In this document: piece by piece, positions 32,335-42,075 of the stretch
Position numbering within the stretch: position 1 is the first letter of the stretch
Layout of the letters: each line of letters opens with the position of its first letter
NCBI GenBank assembly: GCA_902373525.1
Contig: CABKMN010000002.1
Span: 1-64,000, forward strand
Reading direction: 5' to 3'
DNA from: an uncultured Bilophila sp.
GTDB lineage: Bacteria > Desulfobacterota > Desulfovibrionia > Desulfovibrionales > Desulfovibrionaceae
DNA: 64,000 nt
Notes under the pieces: generated by a model
Told to the model about the DNA's origin: nothing
What the model saw: only the letters and a program-made list of their open reading frames with translations
Database searches by the model: none
Position numbers and translations under genes: made by a program

Positions 32335-33638
32335 AAAAACATACGTTGCGTAATGGACTTCTGATTTTGATCGTCATCACCGCGGTGGCGGCGCTTGCCG
32401 TTCTGTTCGGCCTGTTCCGAACATCGGACGTGGCTCCGCAGGCGGAGCGGGCTCTTCCGCCCGAGCGGATGCAGGCGCTGATCCCGCACGGGCGCGAACT
32501 GGCTCTGGCCGGAGACTGTTTCGGGTGCCACTCGTTGCCGCAGGGGCCGATGGGGGCCGGAGGGCTGGCGATAGGGACGCCGTTCGGCACGCTGTATTCG
32601 ACCAACATCACGCCGGATAGGCAATACGGCATCGGCAACTACACGCGGGCCGACTTCCACCGCGCCATGCGGGACGGCATCGCGCCGGGTAACCGGAATC
32701 TCTATCCGGCCATGCCCTTTGTGTTCACCCACATCACGACGCCCGACGACATCGACGCGCTCTATGCCTACACCATGAGCATCCCGGCCATACCCGTCGC
32801 CAACAGGGCGAATACCGGGGTGTTCGTGCTCCCGGTGCGTCCGTTCATGAACGTCTGGACGCTGCTGAACTTCCCCGACCGCACGGCGCCGCAGGACGAC
32901 CGGCGCTCCGCCGCATGGAACCGGGGCGCCTATCTCGTCGAAGGGCTGGCGCATTGCGGGGCCTGCCATTCGCCGCGCAATATCATGATGGGCGTTGAAT
33001 TCTCCCGGGCCTTGCAGGGCGGTGAAGTGGACGGGGCGGCGGTCCCCGACATCACCGCGGCGACGCTGGCGAAACGGGGCTTTGACGTCCCGACCCTGAG
33101 CGCCTACCTCGCCACGGGCATCGCCCCGCAGGGAACCTCGTTCGGCGGCATGTACACGGTCACGCACTTCTCGACCAGCGCGATGGAACCGCAAGACGTC
33201 GAGGCCGTCGCCACCTATCTGCTCACCGGCGGGGACGGCAGGCTGGTGCCGCCGGTCGCGCCTCCCGCGCCGTCGCCGCAGGCCGCCGCACCCGAATCCG
33301 GCACGCGCATGGCCGAAGGCCGTCTGACCTATCTGGCTTCCTGCGCGGGCTGTCACGGCATGAACGGCGAGGGCATCCCCCATGTCAGCCCGGCCATGAA
33401 GGGCAACGCGACGTTGGCGATGGCCAACCCGCAGACGCTCATCGGCGTCATCCTCAACGGCACGCCCACCCAGCTTTTCAAGAACGGAGAGCGGATGTAC
33501 GCCATGCCGCCCTTTGCTCACCGCCTGCCCCCCGCCGAAATTGCCGATCTGGCGACATGGCTCAGGGCGGAGTGGGGCGGCCAGACCGCGCCGGTAACGG
33601 TCGGACAGGTCAGCGCCGAGGAAACCGCGGTACGATGA
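32331..33638 (+). CDS. Membrane-anchored triheme cytochrome c subunit
   Basis: 435 residues. An N-terminal hydrophobic helix (residues 9-28) anchors it with the rest periplasmic. Three CxxCH heme sites: CFGCHSLPQ near residue 63, CGACHSPRN near 210 and CAGCHGMNG near 338, each with downstream Met-rich loops (AMPFVFTH, MYAMPPFA) as possible axial ligands. Such triheme proteins are the acceptor subunits of periplasmic alcohol, aldehyde and nicotinate dehydrogenases, giving electrons to the quinone pool or terminal cytochromes. Its start overlaps the 2Fe-2S gene stop. Confidence 0.9.
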   Translation: MKKHTLRNGLLILIVITAVAALAVLFGLFRTSDVAPQAERALPPERMQALIPHGRELALAGDCFGCHSLPQGPMGAGGLAIGTPFGTLYSTNITPDRQYGIGNYTRADFHRAMRDGIAPGNRNLYPAMPFVFTHITTPDDIDALYAYTMSIPAIPVANRANTGVFVLPVRPFMNVWTLLNFPDRTAPQDDRRSAAWNRGAYLVEGLAHCGACHSPRNIMMGVEFSRALQGGEVDGAAVPDITAATLAKRGFDVPTLSAYLATGIAPQGTSFGGMYTVTHFSTSAMEPQDVEAVATYLLTGGDGRLVPPVAPPAPSPQAAAPESGTRMAEGRLTYLASCAGCHGMNGEGIPHVSPAMKGNATLAMANPQTLIGVILNGTPTQLFKNGERMYAMPPFAHRLPPAEIADLATWLRAEWGGQTAPVTVGQVSAEETAVR

Positions 33639-33735
33639 CCGGCACGAGGACGGGACCGCCGCAGGATGCGGCGGCCTCCTTTCATGACGCCAGCAGGTGT
33701 TCCTGCGCAAAGGGATTTCGAACGGGAGAAAAACG

Positions 33736-36666
33736 ATGACGATGTACAGTTCGCGACGTCATTTCATCAAAATGGGTATGTTTTTCGGTATTTCCGTGAT
33801 GATCGGGCGGCTGCCCGACGCTTCCGCGCTCGAAGTGCATTCGGGCTTCGATTCGCTGGACTGGCTATCGCCGGACGGCAAGGTCCGCTACCGGTGGGAC
33901 GCCCTGCGCAAAGTGACCGGACAGAAGACCTTCGCCCGGGACTTCCGCGCGCGCGATCTGCCCGGCTGGCCCAAGGCGCAGGCCCATGCGTTCTTCATCA
34001 AGGCGACGCGGGCCGACCGGGCCTTCGAGCGCGTGGACCTGAGCCTTCTGGGTCCGCACCTGCAACCCGACCGCCTTGTCCTGCATGAAGACCTCGCAGC
34101 CGACGGCGTGACGGTTCCGCAGCCCGAGAGTCTGGCCGCCGAGTTCTACGGCAAGAACTTTCTGGTCCCCAAAGGACAGACCCCGCCGCTGATCGGACAT
34201 CCGGTGGCGCTGCTGGTGTATCGCGATTTTGATCGGTTCGAGGCGGCGAAACGGCTTTTGCGTTTTGAGGATGTGGTGAAATACGGCGCGGTCACCGGCC
34301 CGAATACGCCGCCCAATTACGGCGCGGCGCGCTACGTGCGGATCGGCGGGGAGACTCCGGCCTCCTCATCCGTCTATTCCCCGATGCAGGACGCCATCAT
34401 CTGGGGCGCTTTCGACGGCAATACTCCGGTGTGGCCCCCGGAATCTCCGACCGGCGTGTTCGTGCCCGCCTCCGTGATGCTGAAACTGCGGGGTGGCGGC
34501 GGCGTCCGCGATCCGCGTACGGTCGCGCGCGAAACCTATGAGCCGATGCGGCGCGGCATGGACGCGGCCTCGGACATCGCAAAGGCCATCGAAGCGGCCC
34601 GCAAGGATGAAAACAAGCTGGTGCTCGACCGGCACGGCTTCTCGCAATCCATTGATCCCTGCGCCTTGGAGGCGGACAACGGCAACGCGTGGTATGACGC
34701 CGAGACGCGCACGCTGCACCTGATCGTGGGCGCGCAGTCGCCGTACGAGGTCGCCCGCGTCGCGGCGCTTATGGTCAGGGACAACAAGCGGTTCCCGGTC
34801 GAAACGATCAAACTGCTTTCGGGAACCACCGTCGGGTACGGCTCCAAGGACCATTCGCTTTTCCCGTTCTATGCCATTGCGGCGTGTTTCTATGGGGACG
34901 GCCTGCCGGTGCGGCTGGCCAACGACCGGTACGAACAGTTCCAGCTCGGCATCAAGCGCCACTCGGTCGAAATGGACGTGACCATCGTGGCCGACCGCAG
35001 GAGCGGCAAATTTGACATCCTGAAGGTGTATTACACGTTCAACGGCGGCGGCCGCGCGAACTTTTCCTTCTCGGTCGCACAGGTGGGGGCGACCGCCGCG
35101 CAATCGATCTACTATTTTCCGAAATCCGATCTGACGACCGTGGCGCTGGCAACGCCCGCCGTCGAGGCGGGATCGATGCGCGGTTACGGCACGTTGCAGG
35201 CCATGAGCATCACGGAACTGATGGTCGACGAGCTTGCCGTCGCGCTGGGCATCGACCAGATCGAACTGCGCCGCCGCAATGCCCTACAGGCCGGTTTTGA
35301 AAACACGCAGGGCGCACAGCCGCTGGGCGAGCTGAACAATGTCGCAATGCTCGATCTCGCGGCAAAGCATCCTTTGTGGGTAAACCGCGAGAAGGCCAAG
35401 GCCGACTTCGACAGGGCCAATCCCGGCAGGAAGTACGGGGTCGGCTTTGCGCAGGTGCAGAAGGACTACGGCACGGGCGCGGATACCAGCGCGCTGGCGC
35501 TGGAATTCGATGCGGACGGCACCGTGCGGATGCGCCACTGCGTGCAGGAGATCGGCACGGGCGCGACCACGGCCCAGCAGGTCATCGTCCGCGATCTCTT
35601 GGGCAAGGCTCCCGATTTCGTCGAGTTCGGCGTTGCGGAATTCCCCGAACTGCCGATGGTCAGCAATTGGGAACCCTATTCGACGACGCAGGAACAGCAG
35701 GATGCGTTTCAGAAGAATCCCTACTGGGTGCCGTTCATGCTGCCGGCCATGAGCGCCTCCAACAGCGCCTATTTCATCGGCTTCGGCACGCGGCAGGCGG
35801 CGAAGTTCCTGTTTGAAAACGCGCTGTGGCCGGCGGCGCGCGCCATCTGGAGCGAAGGGCCGTCCGGCGGGCAGATCGCCAGCGGTCTCATGACGCCGGA
35901 CGATCTGCGCGTCGTCGAAGGCGGCATCGGCGGCGGGGGGATGGAAACCCTGCCGTTCGCGCGGGTCGCCCGGAAGGCTCATGAACTGGGGCTGGTGACG
36001 GGGGTCGCCCTGCACTGTTTCAGCCGCTGGGAATGGGCGACGGCGACGTTCGACATCCCGACAATCGGCCCGCGCACGATAGCCGCGGATGTCCTTGCGG
36101 TGCGTTACGGCGATGGAGCCGCGCCGGAGCTCAAGCGGCGCATGACCACCGGCGGTTACGACTTCATCAAGAGAAGCGGCGTGAACTATCCCGCGGTGCA
36201 GCGCAACAATGCCGGCGTCACGACCTATACGCCCGCCGCCTGCATCGTCGAACTCAATGTGAACACCTTTACGGGCGAGATAGAAATCATGCGCCACCAC
36301 AGTCTGGTGGACAGCGGCCGGATGATCGTCCCGGAACTCGTGTCCGGCCAGTTGCAGGGCGGTCTGGCGATGGGCATCGGGCACGCGCTGATGGAGGAAC
36401 TGCCGCTCTATGAGGACGGGCCGGGCAACGGAACGTGGAACTTCAACCGGTATACGCTGCCCCGGGCCAAGGACGTCGCGGTCTGGAAGCAGACGGCGGA
36501 GTACCTTGCCCCTCTGTCCGAAACCTCACCGACCAGAGGCTTGGGGGAAGTGGTGATGGTGCCGATCATCGCGGCGACGGGAAACGCCGTCACCCACGCC
36601 ATCGGCAAGCGGTTCTACCAGCTCCCCGTGACGCCGGAAAAAATCAGAAAGGCGCTCGCGCTCTAA
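33736..36666 (+). CDS. Tat-exported molybdopterin-binding subunit of a periplasmic Mo hydroxylase
   Basis: 976 residues. Twin-arginine signal SSRRHFIKMG near residue 5 and a hydrophobic segment mark export folded. The xanthine-dehydrogenase-family Mo domain shows QEIGTGATTAQQV, the substrate-channel region and the catalytic glutamate in TRGLGEVVMVP near the C-terminus. Together with the 2Fe-2S and triheme cytochrome subunits it resembles the AldFGH-type aldehyde dehydrogenases and isoquinoline/nicotinate dehydrogenases: water-derived hydroxylation or aldehyde oxidation with electrons delivered to cytochrome c. Substrate not predictable. Insertion of Moco needs a chaperone (XdhC-like) not encoded here. 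Confidence 0.9.
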   Translation: MTMYSSRRHFIKMGMFFGISVMIGRLPDASALEVHSGFDSLDWLSPDGKVRYRWDALRKVTGQKTFARDFRARDLPGWPKAQAHAFFIKATRADRAFERVDLSLLGPHLQPDRLVLHEDLAADGVTVPQPESLAAEFYGKNFLVPKGQTPPLIGHPVALLVYRDFDRFEAAKRLLRFEDVVKYGAVTGPNTPPNYGAARYVRIGGETPASSSVYSPMQDAIIWGAFDGNTPVWPPESPTGVFVPASVMLKLRGGGGVRDPRTVARETYEPMRRGMDAASDIAKAIEAARKDENKLVLDRHGFSQSIDPCALEADNGNAWYDAETRTLHLIVGAQSPYEVARVAALMVRDNKRFPVETIKLLSGTTVGYGSKDHSLFPFYAIAACFYGDGLPVRLANDRYEQFQLGIKRHSVEMDVTIVADRRSGKFDILKVYYTFNGGGRANFSFSVAQVGATAAQSIYYFPKSDLTTVALATPAVEAGSMRGYGTLQAMSITELMVDELAVALGIDQIELRRRNALQAGFENTQGAQPLGELNNVAMLDLAAKHPLWVNREKAKADFDRANPGRKYGVGFAQVQKDYGTGADTSALALEFDADGTVRMRHCVQEIGTGATTAQQVIVRDLLGKAPDFVEFGVAEFPELPMVSNWEPYSTTQEQQDAFQKNPYWVPFMLPAMSASNSAYFIGFGTRQAAKFLFENALWPAARAIWSEGPSGGQIASGLMTPDDLRVVEGGIGGGGMETLPFARVARKAHELGLVTGVALHCFSRWEWATATFDIPTIGPRTIAADVLAVRYGDGAAPELKRRMTTGGYDFIKRSGVNYPAVQRNNAGVTTYTPAACIVELNVNTFTGEIEIMRHHSLVDSGRMIVPELVSGQLQGGLAMGIGHALMEELPLYEDGPGNGTWNFNRYTLPRAKDVAVWKQTAEYLAPLSETSPTRGLGEVVMVPIIAATGNAVTHAIGKRFYQLPVTPEKIRKALAL

Positions 36667-36737
36667 CCGCGCGCCGGGACCTCCCGTGCGGACGGAGGCT
36701 GACGCGGCAAGAGGAAATCGCCTCCGCAGGCAGTCAT

Positions 36738-36778
36738 GGCAGCCATAGGCGCGGGAATGGCCCGTGCCTATGGCTGCC
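36738..36778. terminator. Terminator-like hairpin after the Mo-hydroxylase operon
   Basis: GGCAGCCATAGGC pairs perfectly with GCCTATGGCTGCC; inside, CGGG/CCCG extends the stem. No T-run, but the placement 72 bp after the operon stop fits termination or mRNA end protection. Confidence 0.5.
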
Positions 36779-36810
36779 CTTGGCGTCTGAAACTCCCGGA
36801 GTTGCCGGAA

Positions 36811-36843
36811 GCATGCGCGATCAGCCGAATACTCGGCGCATGC
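36811..36843. repeat. Small hairpin near recombinase 3' end
   Basis: GCATGC (36811-36816) and inner GCCGA pair with TCGGC and GCATGC (36838-36843). Flanked by the two ACTCC(C/G)GGAGTTGC elements. Role unknown. Confidence 0.35.
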
Positions 36844-37138
36844 GGTACAGGACGGCCAGAAACCGAAAACGATTCCCGGACTCCGGGAGTTGCACAATCT
36901 GTGGTTCCTGAAGAACATCCGCCGGATGTCCCACACGATTGCGTCATAACCACAGGCAACGTGGCCGACTCTGCATGACCAGCCCGGTCGCCTCCCTTTT
37001 TTGCTGTTTTTATTCGTCATGCTCCTTTTTTCGGCGATGGAACATCGGGGAACAGATACAGAAACCTTGCCTTTTCGCAGCCGTTTGGTCAGACGGCGGA
37101 AACAGGTCCGCAACGGTTCAGGCTGAGGGGGGGAAACC

Positions 37139-38185
37139 TCAAGGCGTTTTTGCGTTCCCTTTCTTGTTGAAAACCGCGCCTGCGGGAACCATCAATTGTG
37201 CCGCTTCATTGTAGAGCATGGTCGTGTCGATAGAAGCATGCCCCGCAAGCGCCTGTATGCTTTCAAGCCGCACGCCCTTGCTGGCGAGGTAGGTAAAACA
37301 GGAATGGCGGAACCAGTGCGGGGAAACGTCGGGGCGGTTCATGAGGACCGTAAGCCATTTCTTGACCATATGATAGAGAGCGTGCCGCTGAATTGGCTTT
37401 GAGGGGTTCCTCAGATTTCCAAAAATCGGCAGATGGGGAGCCACCCCCGTCAACTTCCCGTATGCATTGAGTCCTTCGTCAATTTCATCGGGGAGATAGA
37501 TGCGCCGCTCCTTTGCGCCCTTGCCCATCACGTTGAAATAGCGTTGCCCCTGCCAGACGACGATATCCTTCCAGCGGAGGGACACGGCCTCTTCGCCCCG
37601 CAATCCGGTCATGAAGAGCGTCTTCAGGAGCACAATATCCCGCTGCGGGGCCCCGTGTTCCTCAAGGCGGTCGAACAGGAGCAGCATTTCCGATTCGGAA
37701 AGGCTGTGCGTAAGGTTTCCGGGAAGCGAAATTCCGGCGCCATCCCGGCGTTTTTTGAGGAATGCCGTGGGGTTCAGCGCGATGGCTCCCGTGTCCACCA
37801 GGCGTTTGAAGTAACTTTTCAGGGCCCCGATAATCGTATTGACCGAACGGGGCTTGAGGCCTTTCATCCGACATTGCCGGATGTAGCTTTCCACGTCGCG
37901 GGCGGCGATTGTGAACGAGGGTTTTCGGGCATAGTTCAGAAACTCGACGATATACCGACAGTACAGTTCCACGGTCGCCATCGATTGCGCGTATACGGCG
38001 TTGAGGAATACAAGAATGATGCGTTCGTCAGGAAGCAGATCGTCTTGCGCGGATATGTAGGCCGAGACATCCGCGTATTCGAGGCTCCGGTCGAAGTGCC
38101 GGAGTATCCGGTTTCTGGCGAGAGGCGTCCAGTCATCCTGAATCGGAAGTTTTTCGTCGGGGACGATTTCGGGGAGTGCCGCCAT
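37139..38185 (-). CDS. Tyrosine recombinase/integrase (XerC/D-like)
   Basis: 348 residues. An N-terminal SAM-like core-binding domain (about 40-160) precedes the catalytic domain with GLRGEEAVSLRW (first Arg), the HxxR of SPHWFRHSCF, LAGHASIDTT (His) and TTMLYNEAA (nucleophile Tyr). It cuts and rejoins DNA at specific sites and could have mobilised an element now lost, since no phage or transfer genes adjoin it. Start placed at 38185 where similarity begins; a longer frame from 38263 exists. Isolated between two gene-poor stretches. Confidence 0.88.
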   Translation of the reverse strand: MAALPEIVPDEKLPIQDDWTPLARNRILRHFDRSLEYADVSAYISAQDDLLPDERIILVFLNAVYAQSMATVELYCRYIVEFLNYARKPSFTIAARDVESYIRQCRMKGLKPRSVNTIIGALKSYFKRLVDTGAIALNPTAFLKKRRDGAGISLPGNLTHSLSESEMLLLFDRLEEHGAPQRDIVLLKTLFMTGLRGEEAVSLRWKDIVVWQGQRYFNVMGKGAKERRIYLPDEIDEGLNAYGKLTGVAPHLPIFGNLRNPSKPIQRHALYHMVKKWLTVLMNRPDVSPHWFRHSCFTYLASKGVRLESIQALAGHASIDTTMLYNEAAQLMVPAGAVFNKKGNAKTP

Positions 38186-39044
38186 GAGTGGGCCTTTGAT
38201 TTTGGAATGGTTTCTATGTAACTTAACCCTGATTAAGGTAAATGAAAGGCCCGTAAAAAACAACCCACGGAAATTTACGCATAGAGAGGCGTTCCAAACG
38301 TTTTTCGCACATCATGAATAAAGATTCATGATTTTTATTTCGTCCGCCTTAAACGGTATTTTTGCAGGAACAAACTTCGGAGGTTCGCCCGTTCAACGCT
38401 TCTGTCGGCATGTTGATACGGCACCGGAAGCCTCAACCGGGCGCAGTCCGATCCATCGTGTATTCCGGTCAACCGGAGGGCTCCTTACGAGTCGGGTCTG
38501 CTTGCGATGCCTTGCGTGCGTCAGCCATGCGGGAACAGTGTGGAACGTGATGCGAAGCCCATGCAAATGAAGTACGCTCTCAGCGAAGTCCGCGCCGTCA
38601 TCTGTCTTGGCGGTATCCCCAAAAAGGAACTCCTATGGCGAAGACTGGAAAACCGTCACCGTGGGCGGCTCGGTACGTTCCGGTGAGACACATCCGTTTC
38701 GGCTATCGTCCAATCCGCGGGCCTCGTCCGACACGAGGATACCGGCACAGTGAACCTTCGGGGTACTTCGTCGGGGCGGATGCCTCATACCGGACGACGC
38801 TCAAGAGGCCCCACGCCCATGACATTTGTGTGACAGCGATTGTCATATTGCATAAATGGCCTATACTCGGCGTGCCGCCCTCCATCGTGTTTGGCTATCG
38901 CTGCCGAACGGAGCCTGTCGCAGGGCCTGCGGCGGGCATTGTTCCGCGCCGGTGGATTGAGCGGCTGTCGGAAAACAGATGCGTTTCCGCTTCGGGCATG
39001 CGTTTTTCAGCCGCAGCGCCATCACCCTCAACCCTTGTGAGACC
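38186..39044. other. Gene-poor stretch
   Basis: About 860 bp with only short, unconvincing frames. The first 150 bp are A/T-rich (38220-38350), possibly the recombinase promoter. No repeats, RNA genes or hairpins stand out. The G+C-rich remainder could be the relic of a deleted gene. Confidence 0.3.
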
Positions 39045-40220
39045 ATGCTGACAGCCAATCGGAAAACGGAAGACTGCACCTTTCTCGCCCTGCTTATCGG
39101 CGTCACCGCCCTTTTCCTCTGGATGCTGCTGCCCTTCTTCGACGTCATCTTCTGGGCGGCGACGATAGGCATCCTGTTCCACCCCGTCTACAGGGCCATT
39201 GCCGAAAAAGGCGGGATGGGGCGCATCCTCTCGGCATTCGTCACCATCCTGTTGTGCCTTGTCCTGATCATCATCCCCCTTTCGTATATCCTCTATAACT
39301 GTTTTATCGAAGCGACCCTCCTGTACGAACGGCTGCTTTCCGATCAGGATTCCTTCGTCGGCTACATCGATCGGATCAGGGAATCGTATCCCTTCATTCA
39401 GGATTGGCTTCATTACGCCGGGTACGACATCGAGCGCATCAAGAGCCTTCTGACCAAGGCGGCGCTCTCCGCCAGCAGTTTCCTTGCCAAGAACACCGTC
39501 ACGTTGGGCGAAAACACCTTGGGATTCCTGACCAATCTTGCGCTCGTCCTCTATATCGCCTTCTTTCTGCTCATGGACGGAGCCAAGATACAGGAACTCC
39601 TCATCAAGGCCCTGCCCTTTGGGGATCACCGCGAAAAGCTGCTTTTCCGCAAGTTCGCAGAAGTCACGCGGGCGACGGTGAAGGGCAGTCTTCTCGTCGC
39701 CGCCGCACAGGGCGCGCTCGGCGGGATCATCTTCTGGCTCCTCGATATTCACGCCGCGCTCCTTTGGGGCGTCGTGATGAGCGCGCTGGCCCTGATCCCC
39801 GTCGTGGGCGCGGCGCTCGTCTGGGGGCCGGTGGCCGCGTATCTTCTGCTGACGGGCAATTATTGGGAAGGCGGCCTCCTGTTGGCGTACGGCTCCACCG
39901 TGATCGGCCTCGCCGACAACATCCTCCGCCCGCTGCTCGTCGGTCGCGACACCAAGCTGCCGGACTTCCTCGTACTGCTCTCCACCCTTGGGGGCTTCGT
40001 CTTCTTCGGCATGGACGGCTTCGTCACGGGACCCACGCTCGCCGTGCTGTTCGTAACCGTCTGGCAGATTTTCATTGCCGAGTTCGGGGCCAACGCGCCG
40101 GTCGTTCCCGCAGGTTCCCCCGCCCCCGCCGGTATTCCCGTCAGGCCGCAGCCGGACGGTTCCACGCCTTCGGAATCCCCCAAGCGCACAACGCCGCGCA
40201 AGTCCCGCAGGCGGCGGTAA
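39045..40220 (+). CDS. AI-2E family (PerM/TqsA-like) membrane permease
   Basis: 391 residues with about eight transmembrane helices grouped two, then three, then three: LLIGVTALFLWMLLPFFDVIF at the start, a long periplasmic/cytosolic middle with YPFIQDWLHYAGYDIERIKS, then VAAAQGALGGIIFWLLDIHA and GVVMSALALIPVVGAALVWG, the family signature. Members export or import small molecules (autoinducer-2, Na+(Li+)/H+ antiport); function cannot be fixed. The C-terminal 30 residues are Pro-rich and basic. Ends in a terminator. Confidence 0.85.
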   Translation: MLTANRKTEDCTFLALLIGVTALFLWMLLPFFDVIFWAATIGILFHPVYRAIAEKGGMGRILSAFVTILLCLVLIIIPLSYILYNCFIEATLLYERLLSDQDSFVGYIDRIRESYPFIQDWLHYAGYDIERIKSLLTKAALSASSFLAKNTVTLGENTLGFLTNLALVLYIAFFLLMDGAKIQELLIKALPFGDHREKLLFRKFAEVTRATVKGSLLVAAAQGALGGIIFWLLDIHAALLWGVVMSALALIPVVGAALVWGPVAAYLLLTGNYWEGGLLLAYGSTVIGLADNILRPLLVGRDTKLPDFLVLLSTLGGFVFFGMDGFVTGPTLAVLFVTVWQIFIAEFGANAPVVPAGSPAPAGIPVRPQPDGSTPSESPKRTTPRKSRRRR

Positions 40221-40297
40221 GGTTTTCCCGAAAACCGGAACACGCCGTAGCGTCCCGCTGCATCGCCGTATCATCCCAACCGGTTGCGCCCAAATCA

Positions 40298-40332
40298 GCA
40301 AGCCCCGCATGCATGCCTCGTGCGGGGCTTGC
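40298..40332. terminator. Terminator after the AI-2E permease
   Basis: GCAAGCCCCGCA pairs perfectly with TGCGGGGCTTGC around an 11-base loop, 78 bp after the stop. Confidence 0.6.
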
Positions 40333-40957
40333 CGGTTTGTCCGAGCGTCGCGTTTTCTCTCCCGATACCTCACCCGGCTCGGCGGAAGCCGTCCCAAGCA
40401 GGAAGCCCCCTCCTCGCCGCATCCCTTTTCAACGTTCCCTTGTACGTCCGAAGTCCTCGAACGGCGCTTGCGCCGGAACCGGAATACACATCCGTGCCGC
40501 AGGCGTCGGAAGGTGCCGCCCGGTCCGCCCAAAGCGTCCTTTCGTGCCGCAAGGAACGAAACGCCTTTTCCGTACGTTCTTCAGCGGCATACCGGTGCAT
40601 TGGGCCGCTTTTTTCTTTCGGAATGTTTCATAGTCAGGTGAAATGACACACGCTATTTCGCACGGGAGGACTCCGCCGCCCTCCTTTCGCCTACACGCCT
40701 TTTTTCACAATTTATCATCCAGCTTATGGAAGGCGCCCCCGCTTTTGCTAGGGTGGGGACAAGGGCGAGCCTTCGGATTCCGCACCGCGTTCCCGGACCG
40801 GACAGCGCATCATACGCCGAACAAGAGGAAGGCCGCGTATCCTTTATCGCATACAAGTCTTTCTGATTACAGTATGATATGCAGATTTTCCTAAAATAGG
40901 GTAACGTGTTCCGTACGGTCTCCGACCGACAACATCCAACGATAAGGAGAAAAAGTC
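40333..40957. other. Non-coding stretch before the tricarboxylate transporter
   Basis: About 625 bp without a recognised gene. The last 110 bp become A/T-richer (GATTACAGTATGATATGCAGAT) and end in the AAGGAG ribosome site of tctC, so the promoter of the Tct/AprAB-like locus is probably here. Confidence 0.4.
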
Positions 40958-41905
40958 ATGCGTAGGTTTCCAGCGTTCCGTCTTTGTGCCGCCGTGGTGC
41001 TGAGCCTGTGTTGCGCCCCGCTTGTCCATGCGGGAACATACCCGGATCACCCGATCAAGATGCTGACGATGACCAAACCCGGCGCGCAGATCGATTTGCT
41101 GACCAGAGCCGTGGCCGAAAAACTGAAGGACGACCTCGGACAGCCCGTACTGGTCAGCAACGTTCCCGGCGGATCGCACGGCAGCGTCATGGCCACCGAA
41201 CTGGCGTCCTCTCCGGCGGACGGCTACACGCTCGGCGTTTCCGCGACCGCGGCGTTCACCTATTCCCCCCACTTCGTACGCACGAAGTACGGCCTTGGCG
41301 ATTTCCAGTTCCTTTCGCTGCTGGGGCTGAATCAGAGCGGGATCATCTGTCTTCCCGACCGCCCGTGGAAGACGCTGAAGGAAGCCTTCGTCTGGGCCAA
41401 GAAGGAAGGCAAGGGCCTCACGTATATGTTTCAGGGCTCGGATGACCGCGACGCCATGAAGCGCATCGCCGAACGGGAAGGCGTCAGGCTCTCGCTGATG
41501 CCCAGTTCCGGCGGTCCTTCCGTCATTTCGGCGGTCATGGGCGGGCATGCCGATCTGGGGCATACGGGCGCGATCTTGTTCGATTACGTCCTGAGCGGAA
41601 AAATCCGCTGTCTGGCCGCGTCCACGCCGGTCCGCCTCGCCGAGCTTCCCGACGTTCCCACGCTCCGCGAGCAGGGATGGGACGAATCCGTCGAAATGTA
41701 TGTGGTCCTCGCCGCGCCCAAGGGACTCCCCGCTGACGTGCTGCAACGTCTGAACGCGGCGGTGGACGAATTGAAGCGGGACAAGGCGTTTTCCGCATTC
41801 GCCGTCGAAAAGCTGCGCATGCGGCCCGTGGAATTCGGTATGGACCACGCCGCCGGATATATGGAAGAAGCCTCCAGACGGTACGCGGCGCAGGCCGCGC
41901 GCTGA
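40958..41905 (+). CDS. tctC: Tripartite tricarboxylate transporter binding protein TctC
   Basis: 315 residues; signal peptide ending near HAG (residue 26), then the Bug/TctC fold: YPDHPIKMLTMTKPGAQIDL, NVPGGSHGSVMATELA (ligand-carboxylate loop) and PADGYTLGVS. Captures a di- or tricarboxylate-like anion in the periplasm and hands it to TctAB. First of a three-gene importer; 170 bp precede TctB. Confidence 0.9.
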   Translation: MRRFPAFRLCAAVVLSLCCAPLVHAGTYPDHPIKMLTMTKPGAQIDLLTRAVAEKLKDDLGQPVLVSNVPGGSHGSVMATELASSPADGYTLGVSATAAFTYSPHFVRTKYGLGDFQFLSLLGLNQSGIICLPDRPWKTLKEAFVWAKKEGKGLTYMFQGSDDRDAMKRIAEREGVRLSLMPSSGGPSVISAVMGGHADLGHTGAILFDYVLSGKIRCLAASTPVRLAELPDVPTLREQGWDESVEMYVVLAAPKGLPADVLQRLNAAVDELKRDKAFSAFAVEKLRMRPVEFGMDHAAGYMEEASRRYAAQAAR

Positions 41906-42075
41906 CGCCGTTTCACCCGGAACGCGGGCCGACGCCCGCGCCGGGCGGGGCGGATTCCCACACGGACCGGGGCGCAGCCTGAGGCGGATGCCCGCCCGGC
42001 GCGGGAGCCGCCCCGCATCGCCCGCTCGGGACGCGAACCTCGGGTGCGTCCCGCCGACCTTCACAGGAGCCTCTC

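Larger units (their letters stand above)
36667..37138. other. Non-coding stretch between Mo-hydroxylase operon and recombinase
   Basis: No gene recognised. It contains a terminator hairpin (36738-36778), a second hairpin (36811-36843) and two similar ACTCC(C/G)GGAGTTGC sequences at 36791-36805 and 36880-36893. These near-palindromic elements sit beside the 3' end of a recombinase gene and could be recombination sites or decayed repeats. Confidence 0.4.

Noticed and set aside
32265..33710. 481-codon minus-strand frame opposite the triheme cytochrome
   Set aside because: Complement of a gene with three CxxCH sites and a membrane anchor; no motif of its own.
38186..39044. Short plus-strand frames near 38635-39051 as genes
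   Set aside because: No conserved motifs, no ribosome site and weak composition; the AI-2E permease start at 39045 accounts for the only clear coding signal.
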